DNA of 49,238 bases from an uncultured bacterium (GTDB taxonomy: Bacteria; CSSED10-310; CALFER01): NCBI GenBank assembly GCA_937951895.1, contig CALFER010000032.1:1-49238 (forward strand), read 5' to 3'. This document shows, piece by piece, positions 35,373 to 43,347 of the stretch; the stretch's first letter is position 1, and every line of letters starts with the position of its first letter. The notes beneath the pieces were generated by a model. The model made no database searches, was not told the DNA's origin, and worked only from the letters and a program-made list of their open reading frames with translations. The position numbers and the translations under genes are program-made.

Positions 35373-35401
35373 AAAATAGTATAACCTGCGCCTCGAGTCA
35401 A
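35373..35401 (-). promoter_or_regulatory. Promoter of pepD
   Basis: Minus-strand TTGACT (35401-35396, 5/6) and TATTTT (35378-35373, 4/6) with a 17-bp spacer. A TATACT lies four bases upstream of the -10 but would give too short a spacer. Predicted initiation near 35366 leaves a ~70-nt G+C-rich leader before ATG 35295. Confidence 0.6.
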
Positions 35402-35428
35402 ACCACCGGCGGTTTCCGGACAATCCGG
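35400..35428. promoter_or_regulatory. Adjacent inverted repeats next to the pepD -35 box, candidate operator
   Basis: AAACCaCCGGcGGTTT (35400-35415) is an imperfect palindrome that touches the -35 box. CCGGAcaaTCCGG (35416-35428) follows directly as a perfect 5-bp inverted repeat. Both lie in the 218-bp divergent region between pepD and the GT2 gene. Such symmetry is typical of dimeric repressor sites, but no regulator is encoded nearby. Confidence 0.35.
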
Positions 35429-35513
35429 TTCTCCTCCCCTGTGATACGGCGTGAAAGTCGGGATCGGCGGCTGCCGGGTATGCACAGCGGCCGGATTGGC
35501 CCGGATGGATGCA

Positions 35514-36614
35514 ATGACGAGCAGATTACTCTATGATGGAATTCAGCCGGAAGCGGCAGTCGTTCATCTCGTTTTAAAGGATGGTACCGAATTGAATCCC
35601 CTGCAGAACCGCGAATCCGTCCTGCTCGATGTCATCATTCCGTTCCATGACGCGATGCGCACCCTTCCCGCACTCGTCGATTCGCTCCGGAAAACCGATC
35701 GCACCCGCTGTCGTATTCTGTTCGTCGACGATGCTTCATCCGATTCCGGTGCGCCATTCATCGAATCCAGCGGCTTCGACATCCTGAAACTCGATGTCAA
35801 TGCCGGACCTGCTGCCGCCCGTAACCGAGGTCTCGCAGCAACGAATGCTCCATTTGTCCTGTTCGCCGATTCCGACATCGTCATCAAATCTCCCGATGCC
35901 TTCCAACTCATCCTCACCACATTCGCTCAAAATCCCGCGGTTACCTCTATCGCGACGATCTCGGAACCCCTCCCCGAGAATTCCGGATTCCTGTCCGCCT
36001 ATACCGCATTGTCCGAGTATATCATTTTCGATCGTGTCATCCGAGGCAGAACGTTCGTGGATCCCTGGCCGGAGTTATCGACCCGTTTCGGCGCGTTCAC
36101 CCGAGCATCGATCGAAGCCGTCAATGGATTCGATGAATCCATCCCCGTGGCATCGGTCGAAGATGCCGATCTATTTTACAAACTCATGGACAGAGGTTTT
36201 CACGGAGTGCTGCTCAATTCTCTGAAAATCGGCCACAACTGGCCGACGAGATGGACCCGGCTCATCCGCGCCTGGATCACGCGAGCGCGCATCTGGAGCC
36301 GCATGTTCAGGAAACGAAAGCAGTTCGACGAGATCTTCATCACCCGGAGGGAGGCTACCTCGCGGTTCCTGGATTGCCTGGCCGCGCTCCTGCTTGCATT
36401 TTCGATCCCCTTCCACATCGTGCTCTGGATCTTCATTCCGATCGAAATCATCGCGTTGACTCTGAAAACAGGCATGTTTGTCACATTCAGGCGATTTCAT
36501 GGCATCGGAATGGCCCTCGGAGCGCTCTTCACGAGTCAACTCAACTCAGTCGCCCTCGGCGTCGGAATTCTGCTCGGGACGCTCGACGAAATGTTCGGGA
36601 AATCATCCGCATGA
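35514..36614 (+). CDS. GT2-family glycosyltransferase with C-terminal membrane segments
   Basis: About 366 residues. The GT-A fold is clear: 'LDVIIPFHDAMRTLPALVDSL', 'ILFVDDASSD', 'GPAAARNRGLAATNAPFVLFADSDI' (DxD-type DSD), then 'FDESIPVASVEDADLFYKLMDRG' (the ED..l..R acceptor motif). The C-terminal ~90 residues hold two or three hydrophobic segments, so it is membrane attached. The start is uncertain: GTG 35451, ATG 35505 and ATG 35514 are all in frame. I favour 35514, with GGATGG upstream. The last codons overlap the next gene as ATGA, so it is translationally coupled to the radical SAM gene. Confidence 0.85.
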   Translation: MTSRLLYDGIQPEAAVVHLVLKDGTELNPLQNRESVLLDVIIPFHDAMRTLPALVDSLRKTDRTRCRILFVDDASSDSGAPFIESSGFDILKLDVNAGPAAARNRGLAATNAPFVLFADSDIVIKSPDAFQLILTTFAQNPAVTSIATISEPLPENSGFLSAYTALSEYIIFDRVIRGRTFVDPWPELSTRFGAFTRASIEAVNGFDESIPVASVEDADLFYKLMDRGFHGVLLNSLKIGHNWPTRWTRLIRAWITRARIWSRMFRKRKQFDEIFITRREATSRFLDCLAALLLAFSIPFHIVLWIFIPIEIIALTLKTGMFVTFRRFHGIGMALGALFTSQLNSVALGVGILLGTLDEMFGKSSA

Positions 36615-37687
36615 GCAGTTTATCCCGTCATGCCATCGATCTGATCCGCTCCGCGGTTTCTCCCCCGTCGTATCTCGTTCTGTATGTCACCAATCACTGC
36701 GATCTCGGTTGCCCCTTCTGTTTCAACCGCGAAGCGCGATCTGCAGGTGTTCCGGAGATGACTGCCGATCAGCATCGCCGACTTGCCCGATCGACGGGGC
36801 GTCTCTTCGAGCTTCTCATTACGGGAGGAGAACCGTTTCTCCGGGACGATCTTCCGGACATTCTCCTGGAGTATCTCAGGAGCCATTCGACGACCGTGAT
36901 CACGATTCCCACGAGTGGCGGTCATCCGGAAGCGATCGGGCAGTTACTGAATCGCATCGCTCCCGTGCTGGGGTCGACGCGCCTTCATGTCAATCTGTCG
37001 GTGGACGGCACCCCGGCTGCTCATGACGCGCTCCGGGGACGGAGGGGTCTTTCGGACGACATTGTGCGTTCCGCATCGATTCTGCACCGTTTCAAACAGC
37101 AGCATCCGAACCTGTGGCTCGGAGTGATCACGGTTTACGGAAGCCACAATGCGGATCATTTCGATGAGGTGGCGCAATGGGTCCGGAATGAGATCAGGCC
37201 GGACATCCATGATGTGGGGATGGAGCGCGCCGTTGTAATGAACGCACCTCCCGCAGAGGTTCTCGATACCTATCGACGGATCGAATCCCTTCTCGAACGC
37301 ACAGGCGCGTTGCCGACCGGCATCCAGGGAACCGTTTACGAAGCCTTCAGGAGTCACTTCATCGACTCGGTCAGACTCGGCAAGCCGGCCTGGACCTGCA
37401 CGGCCGGCCGTTCCCTGCTGACCATATCGGTGGACGGAAAAGTCTACCCCTGCGAACCGCTCTGGCTCGACACCCGATCTTACCCCGCGTTCCAGGATCC
37501 CTGCATGGGTGATCTGAATGCCCATGATTTCCGGCTGGATCAACTGCTCAGATCCGATCATGCCCGCGCGGTGCGAACGCTGATTGCGCAGGAAGCCTGC
37601 CGGTGTTTTTGGGAATGTGCGCTGTTTGCCTCGGTTCTGTTCACCCATCGGGGCTGGATACGGATCGCGCGCGGTCTGTTCCGGTAG
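36611..37687 (+). CDS. Radical SAM protein with SPASM-like cysteine-rich C-terminus
   Basis: 358 residues. The radical SAM cluster is 'NHCDLGCPFCFNRE' (CxxxCxxC), followed by 'LLITGGEPFLRDDLPDIL' (GGE motif) and 'HVNLSVDGTPAAHDALRG'. The C-terminal ~90 residues have several Cys ('TCTAGRS', 'GKVYPCEPLW', 'DPCMGDL', 'CRCFWECA'), as in SPASM/twitch auxiliary-cluster enzymes that modify peptides or act in coenzyme synthesis. A longer frame opens at 36251 but is a shadow inside the GT2 gene. ATG 36611 in the ATGA overlap is the start. No RiPP precursor is evident next to it. Confidence 0.88.
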   Translation: MSSLSRHAIDLIRSAVSPPSYLVLYVTNHCDLGCPFCFNREARSAGVPEMTADQHRRLARSTGRLFELLITGGEPFLRDDLPDILLEYLRSHSTTVITIPTSGGHPEAIGQLLNRIAPVLGSTRLHVNLSVDGTPAAHDALRGRRGLSDDIVRSASILHRFKQQHPNLWLGVITVYGSHNADHFDEVAQWVRNEIRPDIHDVGMERAVVMNAPPAEVLDTYRRIESLLERTGALPTGIQGTVYEAFRSHFIDSVRLGKPAWTCTAGRSLLTISVDGKVYPCEPLWLDTRSYPAFQDPCMGDLNAHDFRLDQLLRSDHARAVRTLIAQEACRCFWECALFASVLFTHRGWIRIARGLFR

Positions 37688-37723
37688 GCGCTTCCGGGAT
37701 ATCGCGAAACACGCATGATTGTA

Positions 37724-37753
37724 TTGCAAACCTGGATTCCATCACGTTATCTT
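37724..37753 (+). promoter_or_regulatory. Candidate promoter for glyS
   Basis: TTGCAA (37724-37729, 4/6) and TATCTT (37748-37753, 4/6) with an 18-bp spacer, in the 122-bp gap before glyS. Initiation near 37760 would leave a leader of ~50 nt, too short for a T-box. Confidence 0.4.
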
Positions 37754-37758
37754 AACAG

Positions 37759-37793
37759 TCCGTCGATCGCAGCACTTCAACCGTCCCGACGGA
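37759..37793 (+). repeat. Leader inverted repeat upstream of glyS
   Basis: TCCGTCG (37759-37765) and CGACGGA (37787-37793) are perfect 7-bp complements with a 21-nt loop. They begin at the predicted transcription start and end just before the AAAGGA ribosome-binding site of glyS. The stem could shape the mRNA 5' end. No riboswitch is recognised. Confidence 0.4.
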
Positions 37794-37809
37794 TGCAAAG
37801 GAATATCGC

Positions 37810-39189
37810 ATGAACAAGAAACCGATCCCGAACCTGATGGACAAGATCACCGCGTTGTGCAAACGGCGCGGATTCATCTTTCAATCCTCCGAGATCTACG
37901 GCGGACTGAACGGATTCTGGGACTACGGTCCCGCCGGCGCACAACTCAAACGCAACATTCGTGACAGTTGGTGGAACACCTACATCCGCAATGGTCATGC
38001 AGGTCCCGAGGGGTCGAGATTCGATGTCGTGGGATTGGACGCGTCGATCGTCATGCACCCTCAGGTCTGGGTTGCATCCGGCCACACGTCATCGTTTTCG
38101 GATCCGATGGTGGATTGCAAGAAGTGCAAGGGCCGATTCCGGGCGGATCAGATCCCGGAAGGCAAGTGTCCCACGGGCGGAGAGCATGATCTGACAGCGC
38201 CCCGCGAATTCAATCTCATGTTCAAAACCTTCATCGGTCCCGTGGAAGAAGACGCCTCCATCGCCTATCTCCGCCCGGAAACCGCCCAGGCGATTTTCGT
38301 CCAGTTCCAGAATGTCATGACCGTTTCACGCACAAAGGTTCCCTTCGGGATCGGTCAGATCGGCAAGGCATTCCGCAATGAAATCAATCCCCGGAATTTC
38401 ACCTTTCGATCCCGGGAATTCGAACAGATGGAGATCGAATTCTTCATCAAGCCGGGTACCGACCAGATCTGGCATGAATACTGGATCGAGCAGCGGCTGC
38501 GCTGGTATGAGTCGATCGGTCTTCCCCGCACGAAACTCTCGATTGAACACCACGGCAAGGACGATCTCGCTCATTACGCACTCGCCTGTGTCGACATCAT
38601 GTATGACTTCCCGTTCGGCGTGCAGGAACTCGAAGGGATCGCCGCACGGGGAAGCTTCGATCTGACTCAGCATGCTGAGCATTCCGGGAAAATTTCGGCT
38701 TATTTCGACCCGGACACCAACGAGCGGTACACTCCTCATGTGATCGAACCTTCGGCCGGTGTGGACCGGATCGCGCTGGCGATTCTCACAAATGCCTATG
38801 ATGAGGAGATCCTGACCGATGCGTCCGGTAAAACCGAAACCCGGATCGTGCTCCGGCTGCACCCTCGTGTGGCGCCCGTGACGGTCGCCGTGTTCCCCCT
38901 CCTGCGCAATCGGCCCGAGTTGATTCAATATGCCGAAACCGTATTCGAGGAACTCAGGAAACATTTCGCGGTGCAGTGGGACGATCGGGGAAACATCGGG
39001 AAACGCTATCGCTATCAGGATGAGCTCGGAACACCCTTCTGTGTCACGATCGATTTCGATACACTCGGACAGGGCGAAACAGCAGACCGCAAAGATACCG
39101 TGACCCTTCGGGATCGCGATTCGATGGTGCAGGATCGCGTCCGAGTCGACGATCTGATCGCAACGATTCAATCGAGGATTCAGCGCTGA
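37810..39189 (+). CDS. glyS: Glycyl-tRNA synthetase, dimeric type
   Basis: 459 residues, a single-chain class II GlyRS of the eukaryote/archaea-like homodimeric type rather than the alpha2-beta2 form. Landmarks are 'KRRGFIFQSSEIYGGLNGFWDYGPAGAQLK' (N-terminal, split here: 'SSEIYGGLNGFWDYGP'), a Cys-containing insertion 'VDCKKCKGRFRAD', 'LRPETAQAIFVQF', motif 2 'GKAFRNEINPRNFTFRSREF' and motif 3 'SAGVDRIALAIL'. The anticodon-binding domain is C-terminal. AAAGGA lies seven bases before the ATG. Confidence 0.96.
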   Translation: MNKKPIPNLMDKITALCKRRGFIFQSSEIYGGLNGFWDYGPAGAQLKRNIRDSWWNTYIRNGHAGPEGSRFDVVGLDASIVMHPQVWVASGHTSSFSDPMVDCKKCKGRFRADQIPEGKCPTGGEHDLTAPREFNLMFKTFIGPVEEDASIAYLRPETAQAIFVQFQNVMTVSRTKVPFGIGQIGKAFRNEINPRNFTFRSREFEQMEIEFFIKPGTDQIWHEYWIEQRLRWYESIGLPRTKLSIEHHGKDDLAHYALACVDIMYDFPFGVQELEGIAARGSFDLTQHAEHSGKISAYFDPDTNERYTPHVIEPSAGVDRIALAILTNAYDEEILTDASGKTETRIVLRLHPRVAPVTVAVFPLLRNRPELIQYAETVFEELRKHFAVQWDDRGNIGKRYRYQDELGTPFCVTIDFDTLGQGETADRKDTVTLRDRDSMVQDRVRVDDLIATIQSRIQR

Positions 39190-39203
39190 CCCGCGCGGAC
39201 GCT

Positions 39204-40700
39204 TTACTGCAGATACCCGAGACTTTTGAGCTTGTCCTGTGATTCCCCGTCAAGCGCTTCTGCGGGTTCTCCGGACTCCCCTCTCCTGACAGCCTGCACG
39301 GTTTCGAAATCCGAAAGAAGACTCCGGATCCGATCGAATACCGGGTCCTGCCGGACAACCGCATCATGGGTGTCGTTCAGCAGATCGAAAACCTCTCCGG
39401 GATCCCGTTCGATATCGAACAGCTCCACGCGTCCCGTTCCCGTCGACCGGACCAGTTTCAGTCGTCTGGTCACCGCGGCGATGAACGGACCGCCCCATGT
39501 TGATCGGATGAGAGGCTGCGTTTCAGAGAAGACCGCTTCGGGGCTCCCGTTTCCGGATTCCGTCGATACGGCAAACAGATGGCGTCCTTCCATCGATGCG
39601 AGCGGGGGCAGCGTGAGGAGTCCGAGCAGTGTCGGAGCGATGTCTTTCGTTCGTGCAAGATCCGATCGCACGGCCGGCGGGGTTTTCTTCCCCTGATAAA
39701 TCATCATCGGCACGTGAATGATGCTTTCGAAGAGCCGGTGGACATGCCGGTAGTAGTATCCCTTCTCAAAACTCTCGCCGTGATCGGCCACAACCGCGAT
39801 CCGCGTATGACGGATATCGCGTTTGGTTTGCCAGTGATTCAGAAACCGGCCGATTTCGCGATCCATATAGACGGTCTCGCCATGATATCGCGCACGCATC
39901 TTCTCGAGATCCGGCGGGATGGTCGCATCGTCCGTATCCGATTCGGACAATTCGGGGTCGAGTGTTCCTGGATAGCCATGTGTGTCCGCGATCGAAGTTG
40001 CCGCTTTCTTTCCCTCGGGCACGACTTCCTGCAGCATCATTCGCTGCTGATGGAGCACTCCTTTCCGACTGTATTCCGGATCGAATCGCCTGCCGTCCGG
40101 TTCAGGCGGGTCGTAGGGTTTGTGCGGATCGAAAAAATGGATCCAGATGAACACGGGTTGTGTGATGGGAATCGAATCGAGATATTGGATTGCGGCATCG
40201 ACAGTCCGTGCGGCCGGTCGGTCCACCGTGCTCTGGCCCTTCATCCATTCGTCGTCGTAGCGATCGAATCCCCGGTCAAGCCGTGCGATCCGTCTTTCAA
40301 GGGGATATCCGGACAGAAACGCCCCGGTGGCATACCCCTCAGCCTTCAGAACTTCGGCGATCGTCCGGGTGGATTCACCGAGGGGTTTGCCGAATCCGCG
40401 GCATTCATGCCGAGCGGGCTGGCATCCCGTCATGATCGTCGCGTGTGAAGCGTTGGTGATCGGGATGGCGGTATAGGCATTGGAAAAAACGGTTGATCGG
40501 ATCGAGAGGCGATCGAGCCAGGGTGTGATGGGCCCCGGAAACCCTCCGAAACCAGTCGTGTCCGCACGAAGCGTATCGAGCGTGAGAATGATGACATCGT
40601 TGCGCGCAGGAGGTGTCGATACCCGTGAACAAGCCGTCAGGAAGATCGGGATCGAGCATGCCAGGGCGATCAGACGATGGATCCGGACAGTCAGCGCCAT
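39204..40700 (-). CDS. Sulfatase-like (alkaline phosphatase superfamily) lipoprotein
   Basis: 498 residues. The N-terminus is a lipoprotein signal: 'IPIFLTACS' gives a lipobox cysteine at about 24. The sulfatase fold is shown by 'VIILTLDTLRADTTGF' (metal Asp42/Asp47), 'VFIWIHFFDPHKPYDPP' and 'IAVVADHGESFEKG'. The formylglycine site expected as C/S-x-P-x-R reads 'NASHATIMTG' (Ser85), without the Pro and Arg. It may therefore be an unmodified Ser/Thr-type hydrolase or transferase, or a divergent sulfatase. The open frame reaches 40718; ATG 40700 is chosen for the AAAGG five bases upstream and the clean signal peptide. It overlaps the PHP gene by 10 bp. Related proteins act on sulfated glycans or phospho-groups; specificity is unknown. 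Confidence 0.87.
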   Translation of the reverse strand: MALTVRIHRLIALACSIPIFLTACSRVSTPPARNDVIILTLDTLRADTTGFGGFPGPITPWLDRLSIRSTVFSNAYTAIPITNASHATIMTGCQPARHECRGFGKPLGESTRTIAEVLKAEGYATGAFLSGYPLERRIARLDRGFDRYDDEWMKGQSTVDRPAARTVDAAIQYLDSIPITQPVFIWIHFFDPHKPYDPPEPDGRRFDPEYSRKGVLHQQRMMLQEVVPEGKKAATSIADTHGYPGTLDPELSESDTDDATIPPDLEKMRARYHGETVYMDREIGRFLNHWQTKRDIRHTRIAVVADHGESFEKGYYYRHVHRLFESIIHVPMMIYQGKKTPPAVRSDLARTKDIAPTLLGLLTLPPLASMEGRHLFAVSTESGNGSPEAVFSETQPLIRSTWGGPFIAAVTRRLKLVRSTGTGRVELFDIERDPGEVFDLLNDTHDAVVRQDPVFDRIRSLLSDFETVQAVRRGESGEPAEALDGESQDKLKSLGYLQ

Positions 40701-41554
40701 GAGTACCTTTCGAGCCATACGGTCGGCTTGTGATCGGAGACACGCGGGATACCGGGTTGAAATCCGAGTGTCTCCAGGAGTGTTTCGGCATCCGGAAGTC
40801 CCGCCGTCAGGGTGCCAACCGAATGTGCATCGGATCCCAGAGTGATCGGAATGCCATAGTGTTTACAGCGTTCCAGAATCCATGCACTGGGATATGGCTC
40901 GTCGGTTCGCCCGCGCGAGACGCCGCCGGTATTCAGTTCGATCCGCGCATCCGTCGACGCGATCGACCGGAGCGCTCGATCCACGCATTCGATGTACCAG
41001 TCATCGCATTCCCGAAAAAACCGATCGTTACGATTATACAGTTTGGGATAATCGAAATGCGCGATGATATCAGGTCGATGATGAATCGCCATGCAGGAAA
41101 CGAGTTCGTAGTAAGTCTCGACTGCCCTGCGTACGCTCCCGCCGTAGATCTCCGCCACACCGTGCGCGAATTCCTCGGAGGAGGCGTCGATGGCCCAGTG
41201 GGTGCCGTCCGGATACCGGCCGCAGAAATGCACCGATCCGATTCGATAATCGCATCCGACGGAGCCGAACCAGGGGTGAATCGGCGACGTGACCGACGGT
41301 ATGAAGTCGAATTCCATTCCGATACGGACATCGAGAGTGCGGGAGTATTCGATCGCGAGCATCCGGAGACACGCGAGGTAACGGGGAAGCCTGTCGCGCG
41401 GCATGGCCCACCTCACGGGAAAAGGCATTGGAGCATGACTTGAGAAACCGAGCATGTCGAGGCCGGATCGGATGGCCTGGTCGATGAAGGTCCGAGGCGT
41501 GTCCTTTCCGTCGCAGTAAATCGAATGTGTATGGAATGTCGCCGGCGTCTTCAT
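40691..41554 (-). CDS. PHP-family phosphatase, histidinol-phosphatase-like
   Basis: 287 residues. The PHP metal motifs are 'FHTHSIYCDGKD', 'GFSSHAPMPF', 'GMEFDFIP', 'GSVHFCG', 'IIAHFDYPK' and 'ITLGSDAHSVGTL', closely following the HisJ/HisK histidinol-phosphate phosphatase pattern. The same frame stays open to 42094, but that extension is antisense-like and overlaps the glycosyltransferase. ATG 41554 places HTH at residues 8-10 as expected. No other histidine genes are nearby; the sulfatase and GT39 neighbours suggest a possible non-histidine substrate. Confidence 0.88.
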   Translation of the reverse strand: MKTPATFHTHSIYCDGKDTPRTFIDQAIRSGLDMLGFSSHAPMPFPVRWAMPRDRLPRYLACLRMLAIEYSRTLDVRIGMEFDFIPSVTSPIHPWFGSVGCDYRIGSVHFCGRYPDGTHWAIDASSEEFAHGVAEIYGGSVRRAVETYYELVSCMAIHHRPDIIAHFDYPKLYNRNDRFFRECDDWYIECVDRALRSIASTDARIELNTGGVSRGRTDEPYPSAWILERCKHYGIPITLGSDAHSVGTLTAGLPDAETLLETLGFQPGIPRVSDHKPTVWLERYSWR

Positions 41555-41594
41555 GGGATGAACGATACCAACCGCGCCGTTGATTCTCAAGGGA

Positions 41595-43208
41595 TCAGGG
41601 CTGCTGCCTGAGTCGATACACATCCATACCCCAGAATTGCGTCGTCCGGTCGTATCGTTCCCGGACCAGCGAACCGATCCGGTCGATTGTCGTGAGAGGG
41701 GCATCCTTCCATCCCCAGAAGCCAACCGGCGCCGTGTCGATGACGATGGCCGGCAGATGAGTCTCGAATTCGGATGCCGCGATGGTCTGAAGCCGCTCCA
41801 TGAACAGGCGGGTTTCTTCGGGCATCGCGTTACGATCGGGCGCGATGTCGACTCCGATGAGCGGCTGGCAGAAGCTGAAACGTGTCGCAGGCAGTCGTTC
41901 GGATAGGGCATACAGCTGCGGGAAGAAGCCCCAGACAAAGATCCGGTCGGAAGGCGATGTGTTGAGTCGGATGTAGTCTGCAATCGCCTGTGCCCTCGGT
42001 TGCGTGACATACTGGAACGAATCGCCGGGATGCAGGATGGAATGCAGGGATTGCGCCGGATGATCCGAATAGGCGCTCTGATGCACGATGGCATCGGTTG
42101 CGGCGAACGCGGTCAGGACGAACGAAGTAATCAGAGCCGGTGCCCGGATCCTGAGTTTGAAAATGGGGAGCACAGGGTAAAACGACAGGACGGCAATCGG
42201 GGGCAGAAGCTGAATGTAATAATGAAGGAATCCTTTTTTTCCCAGAAGAGCGCCGATTAACGACGAGGCGAACCATAACAGCACGAACCGGGCGCGCCGA
42301 GATTCCGAAACGAGTGAAGCGTCGGACCGGATGCCGAATGCCTGACGAAGCGCCACAATCAGTCCGATTGCTGCGGCGAAATAGACGACGGGTGAAACGG
42401 AAAACAGCCGTTGCAGCGATTGCAGATTCACAACCGCCATGTCCAACAGATTCATGCCGTGGAAGTAGAATCGGTTGTACTGAAAAAAACCGAGTGTGAA
42501 ATCGCCGAGAGCGCCATGGATCGCGAAGGGGGTGACCGAGATGACCAGGATGATCGAAAAGCCGGCAATGAAGCACGTGGACAGGCGGATGAGTGCGCCG
42601 TTGAGCGTTCCGGTCGAACCGGTGGGAACGGTCGGAATACGGACAAGGAGCAGATACAGAAGCGGTACGATCAGAGTGATTCCGGCCTGTTTCATCTGAA
42701 ACGAGCAGCCCCAGAAAACCCCGGACAGAAAACAGAGCGTTCCGGAAGGAGGTTGACGGGTTGCGACATTCAAGAATGTGAGCGACATCGTTGCGAAGAC
42801 CATCATCGGGATTTCCGGATGAGCGGCCTGAAAGTCGAAAAACGGGCCGACATTCGGGAGGATCGCGATCAGCAGAGTCTGGGCCAGCGCGACCGGAGCC
42901 GGAAAGTGATCGCGCATCAGCGCATGAAAGGCGAGGATATGCAGGGCGATCAGGAGAGTGAAAACATATCGGACGGCCGACATCCGGAAGTCGGCGGCGG
43001 AAAGAATCCAGTAATACAGATAATTGAAGCCGGGGGGTTTGTGATCGAATGCGTCCCGGAAGAGGAATCCGCCTTTCGACAGCACCAATGCATTTGTGGT
43101 GTAGACCCCCTCATCATTGGATAAGAATCCGGAGTGCGAATAGGGTTGTCTGAGCATGACAGTCAGGAAAAGGGCGACGACCAGAATGAGCGGGGTTGTA
43201 ATTTTCAT
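41595..43208 (-). CDS. Second GT39-like (PMT_2) membrane glycosyltransferase
   Basis: 537 residues, a hydrophobic N-terminal two thirds with ten or more membrane segments and a soluble C-terminal domain. The first loop has 'FLSNDEGVYTTNALVL' (acidic D/E pair of C-fold glycosyltransferases) followed by 'DAFDHKPPGFNYLYYW', typical of PMT_2/glycosyltransferase-39 proteins. GAGGA lies eight bases before the ATG. It starts the minus-strand operon with the PHP phosphatase (40 bp gap) and the sulfatase-like lipoprotein. It is only distantly similar in layout to the transferase at 12231-13865. Confidence 0.82.
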   Translation of the reverse strand: MKITTPLILVVALFLTVMLRQPYSHSGFLSNDEGVYTTNALVLSKGGFLFRDAFDHKPPGFNYLYYWILSAADFRMSAVRYVFTLLIALHILAFHALMRDHFPAPVALAQTLLIAILPNVGPFFDFQAAHPEIPMMVFATMSLTFLNVATRQPPSGTLCFLSGVFWGCSFQMKQAGITLIVPLLYLLLVRIPTVPTGSTGTLNGALIRLSTCFIAGFSIILVISVTPFAIHGALGDFTLGFFQYNRFYFHGMNLLDMAVVNLQSLQRLFSVSPVVYFAAAIGLIVALRQAFGIRSDASLVSESRRARFVLLWFASSLIGALLGKKGFLHYYIQLLPPIAVLSFYPVLPIFKLRIRAPALITSFVLTAFAATDAIVHQSAYSDHPAQSLHSILHPGDSFQYVTQPRAQAIADYIRLNTSPSDRIFVWGFFPQLYALSERLPATRFSFCQPLIGVDIAPDRNAMPEETRLFMERLQTIAASEFETHLPAIVIDTAPVGFWGWKDAPLTTIDRIGSLVRERYDRTTQFWGMDVYRLRQQP

Positions 43209-43227
43209 CAGGATTTCCTCGGGGGAA

Positions 43228-43256
43228 ACGATATGTCAGCCAGAGGGGATCGTCAA
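43228..43256 (-). promoter_or_regulatory. Promoter of the GT39/PHP/sulfatase operon
   Basis: Minus-strand TTGACG (43256-43251, 5/6) and TATCGT (43233-43228, 4/6) with a 17-bp spacer. Initiation near 43221 precedes the GAGGA ribosome-binding site and ATG 43208. On the plus strand a TATGAT at 43310-43315 may be the -10 of thrC, but its -35 is poor. Confidence 0.6.
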
Positions 43257-43347
43257 GATTCGGTGTGTATCGAGGTTGATCACGTCGGGCAAAAACCATA
43301 TTCTGCAGGTATGATCCGCTTACGATCACTTCAAGGAGTTCTCAACG

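Noticed and set aside
36251..36610. Upstream extension of the radical SAM frame
   Set aside because: Falls inside the GT2 gene and lacks similarity; the ATGA overlap gives a better start.
39579..40448. A 289-codon plus-strand open frame opposite the sulfatase-like gene
   Set aside because: Antisense shadow without promoter, ribosome-binding site or motif.
41555..42094. N-terminal extension of the PHP phosphatase frame
   Set aside because: Extension is Arg/Ser-rich, lies inside the glycosyltransferase gene and precedes the HTH motif that normally begins near the N-terminus.
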